A DNA stretch of 64,000 nt, taken from contig CAVVFX010000017.1 in assembly GCA_963747535.1 (NCBI GenBank), positions 434,001 to 498,000 of the forward strand, in the 5' to 3' direction. A model generated the notes under the pieces. That model was not told where the DNA came from. It did no database searches and saw only the letters and a list, made by a program, of their open reading frames with translations. Shown one piece after another: positions 34,639 to 44,158 of this stretch (positions within the stretch are counted from its first letter, which is position 1; every line of letters starts with the position of its first letter). Source of the stretch: CAVVFX01 sp963747535 (GTDB lineage: Bacteria; Acidobacteriota; Terriglobia; Bryobacterales; Bryobacteraceae). Made by a program: the position numbers and the translations under genes.

Positions 34639-36009
34639 TTATTGTCCCGCCTGACGGGCGGGATCGAGCAACTGCTCCAGTATGTCGGCGGCGAGTCCGC
34701 TTTTTTCTAAAGCAACTTCGCGGACAGTGCGCCCTGTGCGGTGGGCTTCTTTGACCAATTCGGCGGCGCGATCGTAGCCGATTTCGGGAGCCAGCGAGGT
34801 TCCCATGGCGAGGGATTGTTCCACGAGAGCGGCTGTGCGGCCGCGATCCGCGTCGAGTCCGCGGATCAACCGCGCGGCAAAGTTCTCGCTGGCCGCGGCC
34901 AGGAGTTCAAAGGACTCGACCAGATCGAACGCCATGACCGGCATCATCACGTTCAACTCGAAGTTCCCCGCGGCCCCGCACCACGCGATGGTGGCATCGT
35001 ATCCGATCACCTGCGCACAAACCATCAGCACGCTTTCCGCGATGACGGGATTCACCTTCCCCGGCATGATACTCGATCCGGGCTGCACTTCGGGAATCTT
35101 CAGTTCGCCCAAGCCGCAGCGAGGTCCCGATCCGAGCCAGCGGATGTCGTTGGCGATCTTGGTGAGGGCGATCGCGTAATTGCGTAGCGCTGCGCTCAAG
35201 AACACGACGGCATCCTTGGAGGCCTGGGCTTCAAAGTGATTCGCGGCTTCACGGAATGGAAGCCGGGTGCGCTGCGCAATTTCGGCAATCACGGCCTGAG
35301 CGAATCCTTCGGGTGCATTTAAGCCGGTACCCACGGCCGTGCCGCCGAGCGGGAGCTCATAGATTCCCACCATCGCAGCTTCGATTCGCGAGACGGCCAT
35401 CTCGAGTTGACGCGCGTAGCCGCTGAACTCCTGACCCATGCGCATCGGCACCGCGTCCTGCAAATGCGTGCGACCCGTTTTTATCACGTCACTGAACTCG
35501 TCCGCTTTGAGGGCTAATTCACTCTGCAGATTTCGCATAGCCGGCAACAGCCTTTCCAGTACGCACTGGGCGGCCGCGATGTGAATTGCCGACGGGATGG
35601 CATCGTTGCTGGACATCCCGCGATTCACATCGTCATTGGGATGCGCTCCGGCGAGGTGTCCGATCACCTCGTTCATATTCATATTGGTCGACGTACCGCT
35701 ACCGGTCTGGAACACATCGACGACGAATTGGGAATCGTATTGGCCTTCGGCGATCTGGTCAGCCGCAAGTGCGATGCGAGCCGCCTTTGCGGAATCGAGC
35801 CAGCCATGCTCGCCGTTGACCTTCGCGGCGCAAGCCTTGATCAACGCCAGGGCACGAATGAACGGGCGCTGGAATCTCAACCCGCTGACGGGGAAGTTCT
35901 GGACTGCTCGCGCCGTCTGCGGACCATAGAGAGCATCCGCGGGAACGGGCATCTCGCCCATACTGTCCCGTTCGGTGCGAAATCCGGCAGCGGGTGGTTC
36001 TGCAGGCAT
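34639..36009 (-). CDS. fumC: Class II fumarate hydratase
   Basis: This enzyme interconverts fumarate and malate in the citric-acid cycle. The 456-residue protein has FRTERDSMGEMPVPADALYG, FQTGSGTSTNMNMNEVIGHL, NDDVNRGMSSNDAIPSAIHI (substrate contacts), KTGRTHLQDAVPMRMGQEFS with the catalytic His, and the family signature PGSSIMPGKVNPVIAE. The iron-independent class II type is heat- and oxygen-stable. ATG at 36007-36009 is chosen, 5 bp after the stop of the SDR gene; the frame is open further but overlaps that gene. Order: SDR, fumC, AI-2E-like remnant. Confidence 0.94.
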   Translation of the reverse strand: MPAEPPAAGFRTERDSMGEMPVPADALYGPQTARAVQNFPVSGLRFQRPFIRALALIKACAAKVNGEHGWLDSAKAARIALAADQIAEGQYDSQFVVDVFQTGSGTSTNMNMNEVIGHLAGAHPNDDVNRGMSSNDAIPSAIHIAAAQCVLERLLPAMRNLQSELALKADEFSDVIKTGRTHLQDAVPMRMGQEFSGYARQLEMAVSRIEAAMVGIYELPLGGTAVGTGLNAPEGFAQAVIAEIAQRTRLPFREAANHFEAQASKDAVVFLSAALRNYAIALTKIANDIRWLGSGPRCGLGELKIPEVQPGSSIMPGKVNPVIAESVLMVCAQVIGYDATIAWCGAAGNFELNVMMPVMAFDLVESFELLAAASENFAARLIRGLDADRGRTAALVEQSLAMGTSLAPEIGYDRAAELVKEAHRTGRTVREVALEKSGLAADILEQLLDPARQAGQ

Positions 36010-36014
36010 CGCGG

Positions 36015-36788
36015 CTACTGGTTCACCCCCGAGCAGAGGAAGCCTCCGTCGACTGCCACGCATTGTCCGGTGATGAAACTGGCCGCATCGGAGGACAACA
36101 GCACGGCCAGGCCGATCAACTCTTCCGCTTTGCCGAAGCGGTCCATGGGCGTCCGCATGCGCAGTTCGTGGCCGCGCCCGGTGCCATCGAGAAGCTTGGC
36201 ATTAATGTCGGTGCGGAACACGCCGGGAGCAATGGCGTTCACACAGATACCCTGCTTGGCCCACTCGACGGCGAGTTGGCGCGTCAAACCGAGGACGGCC
36301 GACTTGGAACATCCATAGGCGGTCACTTCCAGAAATGCAACATACGAAGTGAGCGACGCGATATTGATGATGCGCCCGCGCTGGCTTGCCGCCAGGGGCT
36401 CATAGAAGGCCTGACAAGCTCGCAGAACGCCGGTGAGGTTGGTGTCCATCAAGTCGGCCCATTCGGCCTCTTCAATCTTGACTGTGGGTTTGCGGAAGAT
36501 GCGCCCGGCGGCATTCACCAACACATCGACATGTCCGAATTCTTTGACGACCGCATCGCGCAGCCCTTCGATGGACTCCCTTTTGGATGCGTTGCTGGCA
36601 TAACGCAAGGTTTTGCGGCCGGTCTTTTCGATTTCAGTGCAGACCTCATCGACATGCTGTTCACGGCGACCAGTGGGAACAACATCGGCGCCTGCCTCTG
36701 CCAGACCGATCGCGATCGCGCGACCGAGTCCCGATGTTGCTCCGACAACGACCGCGACGCGGCCAGTAAGATCCGTAAAGTTTTTCAT
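36015..36788 (-). CDS. Short-chain dehydrogenase/reductase
   Basis: This 257-residue classical SDR binds NAD(P) through VVVGATSGLGRAIAIGLAEA near residues 13-32. It has the stabilising LVNAAGRIF (near 90), the catalytic Ser in INIASLTSYVAFLE and Tyr-x-x-x-Lys in VTAYGCSKSAVLGLTRQLAV. The C-terminal GQCVAVDGGFLCSG is also typical. The Gly-Arg-Arg after the second strand (VPTGRREQHVDE) fits NADP preference. It resembles gluconate 5-dehydrogenase/KduD-type sugar-acid oxidoreductases, but the substrate is not readable. First gene of the leftward fumC operon. Confidence 0.88.
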   Translation of the reverse strand: MKNFTDLTGRVAVVVGATSGLGRAIAIGLAEAGADVVPTGRREQHVDEVCTEIEKTGRKTLRYASNASKRESIEGLRDAVVKEFGHVDVLVNAAGRIFRKPTVKIEEAEWADLMDTNLTGVLRACQAFYEPLAASQRGRIINIASLTSYVAFLEVTAYGCSKSAVLGLTRQLAVEWAKQGICVNAIAPGVFRTDINAKLLDGTGRGHELRMRTPMDRFGKAEELIGLAVLLSSDAASFITGQCVAVDGGFLCSGVNQ

Positions 36789-36938
36789 CGATCAAAGGGT
36801 AGCACGCGCGAACCGGTTCTTGGAGCCGCGACTGCGGACGAGGCCGTCCGCCGCGGGTAAGCGACCGCCGCGGGTTCGACAGGGAAGCCCCAAACGCCCC
36901 GCGTGGTAAACATGTACTTTCGACCCTGGGGAGGAAAC

Positions 36939-37886
36939 TTGCAGAAGAGAGTGCTCGGCGCTACGGGATTGATGGTTTCGGAAATTGGATTCGGCGCCTC
37001 GCCGCTGGGAAATGAGTTTCGGGAGACGGATCCTGCGGAAGGCGTGCGGGCGGTGCACGCCGCGATCGACCAAGGGATCAACTTTTTCGACGTCTCGCCG
37101 TACTACGGCCGGACGCTGGCCGAAGAGCGCCTGGGCGTGGCTTTAGAAGGGAGACGGCAGCAGGTATACCTGGCGACCAAGTGCGGACGCTACGATACTG
37201 ACCGGTTCGATTTTTCGGCGGCGCGGCTGAAGGCTTCGATCGACGAATCGTTGAGGCGGTTGCGTACCGACTACGTGGACCTGTGGCAGGCGCACGATAT
37301 AGAATTCGTCGATGCCAGGCAAATCGTCGAGGAGGCTATCCCGGCGATGCGCGACATACAAAAACAGGGGAAAGCCCGATTCATCGGCATTACGGGGTTG
37401 CAGTTGAAGGTTATGCGTTGGGTCGCGGAACGAGCGCCGGTGGACACGTTCCTCTCATACTGCCGCTATAACCTCCTGTTCAACGACCTGGATAACTTAC
37501 TGACCTGTTTCGCGAAGGAGCGGAACATGGGACTGATCAACGCGTCGCCTTTGCATATGGGAGTTCTGACGGAACGCGGCGCTCCCTCGTGGCATCCGGC
37601 GCCGATTGAGGTGCTCGAGTCCGGCTCCAGAATCGTGGCGGCGTGTGAAGCACGCGGACTGAAGGTGGGCGATGTGGCGCTGCGATTCTGTCTCGATCAT
37701 CCCTATGCCGCGACGACGCTCGTGGGGATGTCGACGGTGCAGCACGTGGAGCGCAATATCGCATCAATCAAGTGTCGCCCGCCGGCGGACTTGCTGGCGG
37801 AGATTCACGCGATCGCAGCCCCGGTCAGGAACCGCTGGTGGCCGACGGGGCTGCGGGAGAACTGGGATTACGCCGAGGCCGCGTAG
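36939..37886 (+). CDS. Aldo/keto reductase
   Basis: This enzyme of about 315 residues has the TIM-barrel aldo/keto reductase fold. The catalytic residues are visible: Asp and Tyr in NFFDVSPYYGRTLAEERLG, Lys in VYLATKCGRYDTD and His in DLWQAHDIEFVD. The late segment DHPYAATTLVGMSTVQHVER forms the NADPH site. It resembles L-galactose or L-fucose dehydrogenase-like reductases. The frame is open from a GTG at 36903 and an ATG at 36912, but homologues begin QKRVLGATGL. GGGGAGG stands 4 bases before a TTG at 36939, which I take as the start. Likely co-transcribed with the sulfatase gene 33 bp downstream. Confidence 0.85.
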   Translation: MQKRVLGATGLMVSEIGFGASPLGNEFRETDPAEGVRAVHAAIDQGINFFDVSPYYGRTLAEERLGVALEGRRQQVYLATKCGRYDTDRFDFSAARLKASIDESLRRLRTDYVDLWQAHDIEFVDARQIVEEAIPAMRDIQKQGKARFIGITGLQLKVMRWVAERAPVDTFLSYCRYNLLFNDLDNLLTCFAKERNMGLINASPLHMGVLTERGAPSWHPAPIEVLESGSRIVAACEARGLKVGDVALRFCLDHPYAATTLVGMSTVQHVERNIASIKCRPPADLLAEIHAIAAPVRNRWWPTGLRENWDYAEAA

Positions 37887-37919
37887 ATCGCGAAACGCGA
37901 TAAGCTAATCGTGGAACTC

Positions 37920-39272
37920 ATGGACCGGCGAAATTTTATCGGAAATATGGCGGCGCCGCTGCTCATGCAAAGCTCGCGCCAACCCTTCAATATCGTCTAT
38001 TTGCATTCGCACGACACCGGGCGCTATATCCAGCCATACGGTCACGCTGTGCCGACTCCCAACCTGCAGAAACTGGCGTCGGAAAGCATACTCTTCCGCA
38101 ATGCGTTCAGCGGTGCGCCAACCTGTTCGCCGAGTCGTGCCGCCCTGTTGACCGGACAACCTGCCCATACCAGCGGCATGCTGGGACTCGCACATCGCGG
38201 CTTCAAACTCTACGATTACAATCAACACCTGCTGCACACGCTTCGGCCCAGGGGCTACTATTCGGCGCTATGCGGCGTCCAGCACGTCGCAGGCGATCCC
38301 AAATGGATTGGTTATGACGAAATCATCCCGGTGAAGGATACCCACTGCGCCTATGTTGCGCCCGCTGCAGTGAACTTCCTGAAGAACGCTCCCAAACAAC
38401 CCTTCTACATCGAGATCGGATTCCAGGAAACCCATCGTGTCTACGCCCCACCCGGCCCTCAGGAAGATGTGCGTTACTCCATGCCTCCGCCAACTGTCCC
38501 GGATACGCCGGAGACGCGCCTCGACTTCGCATCCTTCAAGGCCACGGCGCGGATCATGGACAACGCCGCCGGCGCCGTGCTCACTCAACTTGCCGCCAGC
38601 GGACTCGATCGCAACACGCTGGTGATCTCCACTACGGACCATGGCATCGCTTTCCCTGCGATGAAGTGCAACCTTACCGACCAGGGTTGGGGGGTCATGC
38701 TGATGATGCGGGGTCCGGCGGGATTCAGCGGAGGCAAAGTCTGCGATGCGATGATCTCGCAACTTGACATATATCCCACGATCTGCGAACTGCTGAATCT
38801 GGAACGGCCTCGATGGCTGACTGGCAAATCGATGATGCCGGTCATCCGCGGGGAAGCCAAAGAGATCAACGATCAGGTCTTCGCCGAAGTTACCTACCAC
38901 GCCGCTTACGAGCCCAAGCGCGCCATCCGGACACACCGCCACAAATATATCCGCCACTTCGGCGCGCGGAGGACGCCGGTGCTGCCGAATTGCGACGACG
39001 GTCCCAGTAAATCACTGTGGCTCTCCTACGATTGGAAGAATCAACCCGTAGTGGAGGAACGGCTCTACGATCTGGTGTTCGATCCGCTGGAACATAATAA
39101 CCTGGCGGGCGACGCGACTTTAAAATCGACGCTCAACGATTTGCGCGGCCGTCTGGACGTGTGGATGAAATCCACAAATGATCCTCTGCTCAAGGGTCCA
39201 GTACCTTTGCCTCCGGGAGCGGTGGCCAACGATCCGAACGGAATCTCGCCGCAGGACCGGCCGAGCGCATGA
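37920..39272 (+). CDS. Sulfatase of the arylsulfatase/heparan N-sulfatase type
   Basis: This 450-residue enzyme would hydrolyse sulfate esters or N-sulfates, probably of polysaccharides. The N-terminus MDRRNFIGNMAAPLLMQSSR looks like a weak twin-arginine/Sec signal. The sulfatase core begins FNIVYLHSHDTGRYIQPYGH and carries the formylglycine motif APTCSPSRAALLTG, with Cys at about residue 69, to be modified by a sulfatase-maturing enzyme not seen here. Further metal and active-site motifs are FYIEIGFQETHRVYAPPG and VISTTDHGIAFPAMKCNLTD. A GTG at 37911 is an alternative start. The stop overlaps the next start (ATGA), so coupling with the PhyH gene is certain. Confidence 0.9.
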   Translation: MDRRNFIGNMAAPLLMQSSRQPFNIVYLHSHDTGRYIQPYGHAVPTPNLQKLASESILFRNAFSGAPTCSPSRAALLTGQPAHTSGMLGLAHRGFKLYDYNQHLLHTLRPRGYYSALCGVQHVAGDPKWIGYDEIIPVKDTHCAYVAPAAVNFLKNAPKQPFYIEIGFQETHRVYAPPGPQEDVRYSMPPPTVPDTPETRLDFASFKATARIMDNAAGAVLTQLAASGLDRNTLVISTTDHGIAFPAMKCNLTDQGWGVMLMMRGPAGFSGGKVCDAMISQLDIYPTICELLNLERPRWLTGKSMMPVIRGEAKEINDQVFAEVTYHAAYEPKRAIRTHRHKYIRHFGARRTPVLPNCDDGPSKSLWLSYDWKNQPVVEERLYDLVFDPLEHNNLAGDATLKSTLNDLRGRLDVWMKSTNDPLLKGPVPLPPGAVANDPNGISPQDRPSA

Positions 39273-40045
39273 TCCCCGCATCAGAATCCCGCCAACTTCG
39301 GGAACGCGGTTATGTAGTTCTCGACGACTTCATCACGCCGGACCGCTTGCAACGGCTGCGCGATCGGGTGGAACGGGTCTACGCCCAGGAAGGCGAAAGC
39401 GCCGGTCATGAGTTTCGGCACGAGGACCATGTGCGACGGCTCGCAAATCTGGTTGCGAAAGGTGAGGAGTTTGAGGATCTGGTTGCGGACTCCGCCATTC
39501 TGAAGCGCGTGGAGTGCGTGCTCGGTCCGGATTTCAAGCTCAGCAGCCTGAACGCGCGCTCGGCCAATCCTTACGAAAACTGCCGTCAGCCGCTGCATAT
39601 CGATGCTGGAGCGATTCCCGACGAACGCGGCTACTGGGTTTGCAATACAATCTGGCTGCTCGACGATTTTACGCCTGAGAACGGTGCGACACGCTGCATT
39701 CCGGGCTCGCAGGATTGGCGTCTCAATCCGGTCGAGACGCTGGAAGATCCCCTGGCGGCGCATCCGGAGGAGGTGCTGGTGACGGCTCGCGCAGGCGCCG
39801 TAGTGGTCATGAACGCGCACATGTGGCACGGTGGGACCGAAAATCGTACCGCCGCGCCGCGCCGCGCATTGCACGCATTCTATTGCCGGGCCGACAAACC
39901 GCAGCAACAGTATCAGAAGGTGCTCATTCCGGAGGAGGTCCAATTGCGCTTCCGGCGGGAGGTGCGTAAGATCCTGGCGCTCGATGATCTGTCGAATGAC
40001 GAGATCAGCTCAAAGTCCACCGGCGCCAGCGGATTTCTGAAGTAG
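39269..40045 (+). CDS. Phytanoyl-CoA dioxygenase (PhyH)-family enzyme
   Basis: This 258-residue Fe(II)/2-oxoglutarate-dependent oxygenase has the facial triad: His and Asp in PLHIDAGAIPDERGYWVCNT, distal His in VMNAHMWHGGTENRTAAPRR, and an Arg soon after for 2-oxoglutarate. The N-terminus ERGYVVLDDFITPDRLQRLR is typical of PhyH proteins. The family hydroxylates very diverse small molecules, so the substrate is unknown. Overlap with the sulfatase gene and the aldo/keto reductase ahead of it suggest a small catabolic operon for a sulfated or modified sugar. Confidence 0.87.
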   Translation: MIPASESRQLRERGYVVLDDFITPDRLQRLRDRVERVYAQEGESAGHEFRHEDHVRRLANLVAKGEEFEDLVADSAILKRVECVLGPDFKLSSLNARSANPYENCRQPLHIDAGAIPDERGYWVCNTIWLLDDFTPENGATRCIPGSQDWRLNPVETLEDPLAAHPEEVLVTARAGAVVVMNAHMWHGGTENRTAAPRRALHAFYCRADKPQQQYQKVLIPEEVQLRFRREVRKILALDDLSNDEISSKSTGASGFLK

Positions 40046-40074
40046 AAACATTGGCCCGCGAATACACGCGAACC

Positions 40075-40698
40075 TTACTGGATCGACTCCAGCTCGTGGA
40101 TCTCGAAATGAAACCGGCTGGGCGGGAAGTGGGCTGCGGCACGCGCGCCGATGTGCGACCAGGTATGGTAAGCGGTGTCTGCCAGCGGCGAGTTCAGGTA
40201 GAACAGGAACTGGTTCGAGAAACAGTCGATGGGCGGCGGCTGGCGGAACGTCAGCCGCATGCCGACAGCCTTCTCAAGCCCTACGCCTTTCGTCTCGATG
40301 GCCCTCTCCATGAGTTGTTTCTCGACAAGAAGGTCGACAAAACTGCTTCTTCCCGCATGCGGCCACAGATCTTTTCTCAGCAAGCCACGGAGATTGTCGT
40401 GGGTTTCAAAAGTGATTTCGCATTGGCGGATCCATTCCAGGATGGAGTCCCCCCATTGCCAGTGTGACACTAATCGGAAATATTGGTCAGCGAGGTGAAT
40501 CGCCAGATTGAGCTTGCACTCCTCTGCCGACTCTGCTGACAGATCTTCAGCCAGCATGTCCTCGGAGTCCACAATCCCCGTTGCGAGTTCGACCACCTGC
40601 TCTCGCGGCGGTGTGCCTTGCGGCACGCCTCTTACCAGCAATGGCGGCAGTTCATGAGTACCGACGCCAGGAACATCGACGTAAATCGCTTCCCCCAT
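40075..40698 (-). CDS. Hypothetical protein, family not recognised
   Basis: This 207-residue soluble protein has no signal or membrane segment. It starts MGEAIYVDVPGVGTHELPPL, with a central region rich in acidic and Trp residues (QYFRLVSHWQWGDSILEWIR) and an aromatic C-terminal part (CFSNQFLFYLNSPLADTAYH). Codon use looks native. It is convergent with the PhyH gene and followed upstream by an AT-rich gap (40699-40900) holding an inverted ATGAATA/TATTCAT pair. I can assign no function. Confidence 0.6.
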   Translation of the reverse strand: MGEAIYVDVPGVGTHELPPLLVRGVPQGTPPREQVVELATGIVDSEDMLAEDLSAESAEECKLNLAIHLADQYFRLVSHWQWGDSILEWIRQCEITFETHDNLRGLLRKDLWPHAGRSSFVDLLVEKQLMERAIETKGVGLEKAVGMRLTFRQPPPIDCFSNQFLFYLNSPLADTAYHTWSHIGARAAAHFPPSRFHFEIHELESIQ

Positions 40699-40900
40699 CT
40701 GGTTCCCTCGCTAACTAAGACGTATGGCGACTACAACACTGATTCAGAAATACCATGAATAGTTGTACTTTTGTATAAAGAATTATTCATCGTACCGATA
40801 AACGAGACGGTCGCTATAGCGGAAGCACGTTTGCTACCATCTTTGGTGTACGCCCAAACGTCAGTGCGGTCGAAGTGAAATCGAATACGGAAAAGGGCGA

Positions 40901-41461
40901 CTACTCGAATATCTGCGCGACGGGCACGCGGAATTCGGGCAGGACGGAGCAAGTGAGGTCGTCTTCGGAAGTCAGCACGACCGCCGGTTCCAGTCCGCCT
41001 TCCTTGCGTTTGCGACTGACTTCGATGGTATGGGTTTCGGGGTCTACGATCCAATACTCGCTGACTCCGCGGATGGAGTAGAGGCGGCGTTTTACGACGC
41101 GGTCACGGTCCATGTTCGACGAGCCAGGCGACAGAATTTCGATGACAATTTCCGGGGCAGCTTTGAGGCGGTCGCCGGAACGAATGCGGTTCAACCGTTC
41201 TGTGCTGACGAAGAGGAGATCGGGAATCACGCCGTTAAAGTCGTCGAAGACGATTCCGATCCCGAGAAAAACACGTCCAAGCCGATGGATCTTAAGATAA
41301 TTGCCGAGCGCTATGTAAAGATTGCCAAGAACGGTTTGATGCGGTATGCCCGGTGCGGTTGACACGTACAGTTCTCCCTCGATAACTTCATAGCGATTCC
41401 CGTCGTCCGGCGCTCCCTCGAGAGCCTTGACGGTTATCGGGAGATCAGTATACGTACTCAC
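40901..41461 (-). CDS. Uma2-family (DUF820) PD-(D/E)XK nuclease-like protein
   Basis: This 186-residue protein has the Uma2 layout: RYEVIEGELYVSTAPGIPHQ, then the nuclease-like acidic residues in VIPDLLFVSTERLN and APEIVIEILSPGSSNMDRDR followed by a Lys in VVKRRLYSIRGVSEYWIVDP. Uma2 proteins are very common in cyanobacteria and Acidobacteriota, and their targets are unknown. The start overlaps the prfA stop (ATGA), so it is translated from the same message as the release factor. Confidence 0.88.
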   Translation of the reverse strand: MSTYTDLPITVKALEGAPDDGNRYEVIEGELYVSTAPGIPHQTVLGNLYIALGNYLKIHRLGRVFLGIGIVFDDFNGVIPDLLFVSTERLNRIRSGDRLKAAPEIVIEILSPGSSNMDRDRVVKRRLYSIRGVSEYWIVDPETHTIEVSRKRKEGGLEPAVVLTSEDDLTCSVLPEFRVPVAQIFE

Positions 41462-42534
41462 GCGGCGCTCTCCTGCTTCATCTTCTCAGTTTGGAAGTGT
41501 TGGTTCACCGCGTCAAGGATGGGTTCGATCTTACCCTCCATGACCTGATCGAGCTGATGCAGGGTCAAGCCAATCCGGTGATCGGTCAGCCTGTTCTGGG
41601 GGAAATTGTAAGTGCGAATCTTCTCGCTGCGATCGCCGGTGCCGACCATGCTGCGGCGTTCGGCGCCGAGAGCCGCTTGCTGCTTCTCCAGTTCCAGTTC
41701 GTACAGACGGGAGCGCAGCACCCGCATGCCCTTCTGGCGATTCTTGATCTGCGACTTCTCGTCCTGGCAGGACACCACCAATCCGGTCGGAATGTGGGTC
41801 AGGCGCACCGCCGAATAAGTCGTATTGACCGACTGCCCGCCGGGACCCGAGGAACAGAACGTATCGATGCGGATGTCTTTATCTTCGATCTTCACTTCGA
41901 CTTCGTCCGCTTCGGGCAGCACCGCAACCGTAATCGCCGAGGTATGCACGCGGCCTTGCTGTTCGGTCGCCGGAACACGCTGCACCCGGTGCACGCCGCT
42001 CTCGTACTTCAGCTTGCTGTATACCCTTTCGCCGCTGACAATGGCAATGACTTCCTTTAGCCCGCCCACAGACGATTCGCTGGAAGAGGTGATGTCCACC
42101 TTCCAGTGCCGCGTTTCCGCATAGCGCATATACATACGAAAAACCTCGGCTGCAAACAGCGAGGCTTCGTCACCACCTGCCCCCGCACGGATTTCGAGCA
42201 CTACATCCTTGTCATCGTTAGGATCTTTGGGCAGGAGCAGAATTTTGAGCTGCTCTTCGATCGAGGCCACGACCGGTTCCAACCGTATGATCTCTTCACT
42301 GGCGATCTCCCGCATCTCGGGATCCGAATCGCTGGCCATCGCGCGAGCCTGCTCCAGTTCGCTCGAAGCCTTCTTCCATTCGCGAAACTTTCCCACCACT
42401 TCCGCCAGGTCAGCATAGGCTTTAGAGGCTTTGCGATACTGTTCGCCATCGTTCATGACCCCAGGATCGGCGAGCTGCTGAGTCAATTCTTCGAAGCGTT
42501 TTTCGGTTTGAACGAGCCGGGAGAGAAACTGCAT
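41458..42534 (-). CDS. prfA: Peptide chain release factor 1
   Basis: This factor reads UAA and UAG stop codons and triggers peptidyl-tRNA hydrolysis on the ribosome. The 358-residue protein has the GGQ motif in CSSGPGGQSVNTTYSAVRLT, methylated in known bacteria by PrmC, which is not encoded here. A segment in RAGAGGDEASLFAAEVFRMY and the tail RTYNFPQNRLTDHRIGLTLH are also typical. The stop-codon reading region includes VHRVQRVPATEQQGRVHTSA, with the PAT tripeptide expected of RF1 rather than SPF of RF2. The order DUF1385-prfA is conserved in many bacteria. Confidence 0.96.
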   Translation of the reverse strand: MQFLSRLVQTEKRFEELTQQLADPGVMNDGEQYRKASKAYADLAEVVGKFREWKKASSELEQARAMASDSDPEMREIASEEIIRLEPVVASIEEQLKILLLPKDPNDDKDVVLEIRAGAGGDEASLFAAEVFRMYMRYAETRHWKVDITSSSESSVGGLKEVIAIVSGERVYSKLKYESGVHRVQRVPATEQQGRVHTSAITVAVLPEADEVEVKIEDKDIRIDTFCSSGPGGQSVNTTYSAVRLTHIPTGLVVSCQDEKSQIKNRQKGMRVLRSRLYELELEKQQAALGAERRSMVGTGDRSEKIRTYNFPQNRLTDHRIGLTLHQLDQVMEGKIEPILDAVNQHFQTEKMKQESAA

Positions 42535-42556
42535 GTTTTGACCAGTGGACGGCGGG

Positions 42557-43552
42557 TCAGGCGATCACCAACTGACCGCCCTGCTCGGTTTCCAGAGTCA
42601 TGGCCCGGTCGAGCGCCCGAATAGCGACTTCCGCCTGTTCATTGGACGGCGGCTGGGTCGTAATCCGCTGCAGCCACAAGCCAGGCGCCGTCAGCAGCGC
42701 CAGGAAGGAGCCTCGACGCTTCGCCGCAAAGCGGATCAGTTCGTAGCTCAAGCCGGTAATCAACGGGAGCAGCGCAATCCGAGTCAGGAACTTGGCCGCA
42801 AATCCGTCGAACGGGATCCAGATGTAAATCAGCATGGAGAGGACCATTACCACCAGCAGAAAACTGGTGCCGCAGCGCGGATGGAAGGTCACGAACTTCT
42901 GTGCATTCTCGACAGTGACCGGTTTGCCGGATTCGAAGTTAAAGACGACCTTATGCTCCGCGCCGTGATATTCGAAGACGCGCCGGATATCCTTGGCCCG
43001 CGAAATTCCGAACAAGAAGGCCAGGAAGATGGTTATGCGAATCATGCCGTCAACAAACCCCTGAGCAACGTGACCTTGCAGTGCCGGATAAAACTTGCCC
43101 AAAGAGGTTGCCAGATAGAGCGGAACGAATTTATATAGAAAGAGGAAAAAGGCAACTGAAACGCCGATGTTCAGGTATAGTGCCCATTGCGGAAGCGGCT
43201 TCGCTTCCTTCTGCTTGTCCGCCGGCAGCTTGGCATTCTCGTCCGCCATTGCCGCATCTGCCGAAAATTTCAGCGCGCGCATCCCGAGTCCCATGGCCTG
43301 TCCCAGGGTTCCGACGCCTCGCAGAATGGGAAGTTTGAGCAACGGATACTTCTCGGACATGCGAGGGATTGGCGCCTCGTCGATGACGATTTGACCATCG
43401 GCCTTCCGCACCGCTACGCAGTAGCTATGGGGCGCCCGCATCATGACACCCTCCATAACGGCTTGGCCGCCGACGAGGGTCTCCTCGCCGCTTTCAAGGA
43501 TCGGAAGCATCTGGGTATGCGCAAACAAACGCAGCAAGGTAGGGAACGTCAC
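42557..43552 (-). CDS. DUF1385 (YqhQ-like) membrane protein
   Basis: This 331-residue integral membrane protein of the DUF1385 family starts its conserved region with LVGGQAVMEGVMMRAPHSYC. It has several hydrophobic helices (WALYLNIGVSVAFFLFLYKF, ITIFLAFLFGISRA, FLLVVMVLSMLIYIWIPFDG, IALLPLITGLSYELIRFA) and the family motif RVFEYHGAEHKVVFNFESGK followed by FHPRCGTSFLL. The role is unknown; the gene commonly neighbours rpmE and prfA. The GTG at 43552 is used; an ATG at 43510 (MLPILESGEE) would also keep the conserved part. Neither has a clear ribosome site. Confidence 0.88.
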   Translation of the reverse strand: MTFPTLLRLFAHTQMLPILESGEETLVGGQAVMEGVMMRAPHSYCVAVRKADGQIVIDEAPIPRMSEKYPLLKLPILRGVGTLGQAMGLGMRALKFSADAAMADENAKLPADKQKEAKPLPQWALYLNIGVSVAFFLFLYKFVPLYLATSLGKFYPALQGHVAQGFVDGMIRITIFLAFLFGISRAKDIRRVFEYHGAEHKVVFNFESGKPVTVENAQKFVTFHPRCGTSFLLVVMVLSMLIYIWIPFDGFAAKFLTRIALLPLITGLSYELIRFAAKRRGSFLALLTAPGLWLQRITTQPPSNEQAEVAIRALDRAMTLETEQGGQLVIA

Positions 43553-43669
43553 AATAGGTCTCGTTACTATTGATTATACGACGGCCCGGCGGGTTTCAGT
43601 TTCCGTCGTCCGTAATGCGGCGTCTGTAACGGATAACCGACAACGCTAAACGGAAAGCTTTCTCAGCAC

Positions 43670-44047
43670 TCACGAGTTATCCGGACCTTCCAGGCACCGA
43701 TGCAACGACGTCATAAAACCGTTTATCGTGAACGGCTTGGGCAACATGGGAAAACCGCAGCGCTGAAGCGCTTCGGGATGCGATATTCTTCCCGACATGA
43801 TCATGACCCTCATTCCCGGCCGCTCTGCCACCAGCATTCTGGCCAGTTGCAGCCCATCGAGACCGGGCATTTTGTAATCCGTGACGAGCGCGCTGATCTC
43901 ACCCCCATGTTTGCGGGCCACTTCCAGTGCGTGTTGTCCGTCGTTTGCCAGCAGGACGATGTAGGAATCCCGTTCGAGTAGGGTGCTCAGGAGCAGCCTC
44001 ACCGACTCTTCGTCATCCACTACCAGAATCACCGGTCGTCCGTGCAT
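43670..44047 (-). CDS. Single-domain response regulator (receiver only)
   Basis: This 125-residue CheY-like protein has the acidic pair in ILVVDDEESVRLLLSTLLER, the phospho-acceptor Asp in ISALVTDYKMPGLDGLQLAR, the conserved Ser in VMIMSGR and Lys in FPMLPKPFTINGFM. It has no output domain and so works through protein contacts or in a phosphorelay. No kinase gene adjoins it; the hybrid kinase at 23474-25420 is 18 kb away. Divergent from glnE with a 111-bp shared promoter region. Confidence 0.9.
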   Translation of the reverse strand: MHGRPVILVVDDEESVRLLLSTLLERDSYIVLLANDGQHALEVARKHGGEISALVTDYKMPGLDGLQLARMLVAERPGMRVMIMSGRISHPEALQRCGFPMLPKPFTINGFMTSLHRCLEGPDNS

Positions 44048-44158
44048 TGCGATTGTTAAGATACAACAGCAAGGCGGTTTATAGCCAATTTCGGTTACAG
44101 GTCGAGCAAAGATGTCCGCGAACCCTTATACTTAAAGTGGAACCGTGCCGGGTCCACG

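Noticed and set aside
36834..36851. Hairpin GCGGACG/CGTCCGC between the SDR and aldo/keto reductase genes
   Set aside because: It shares a stem with the palindrome at 19145 but lacks the conserved tail and lies in a divergent promoter region, so I did not count it as a repeat copy.
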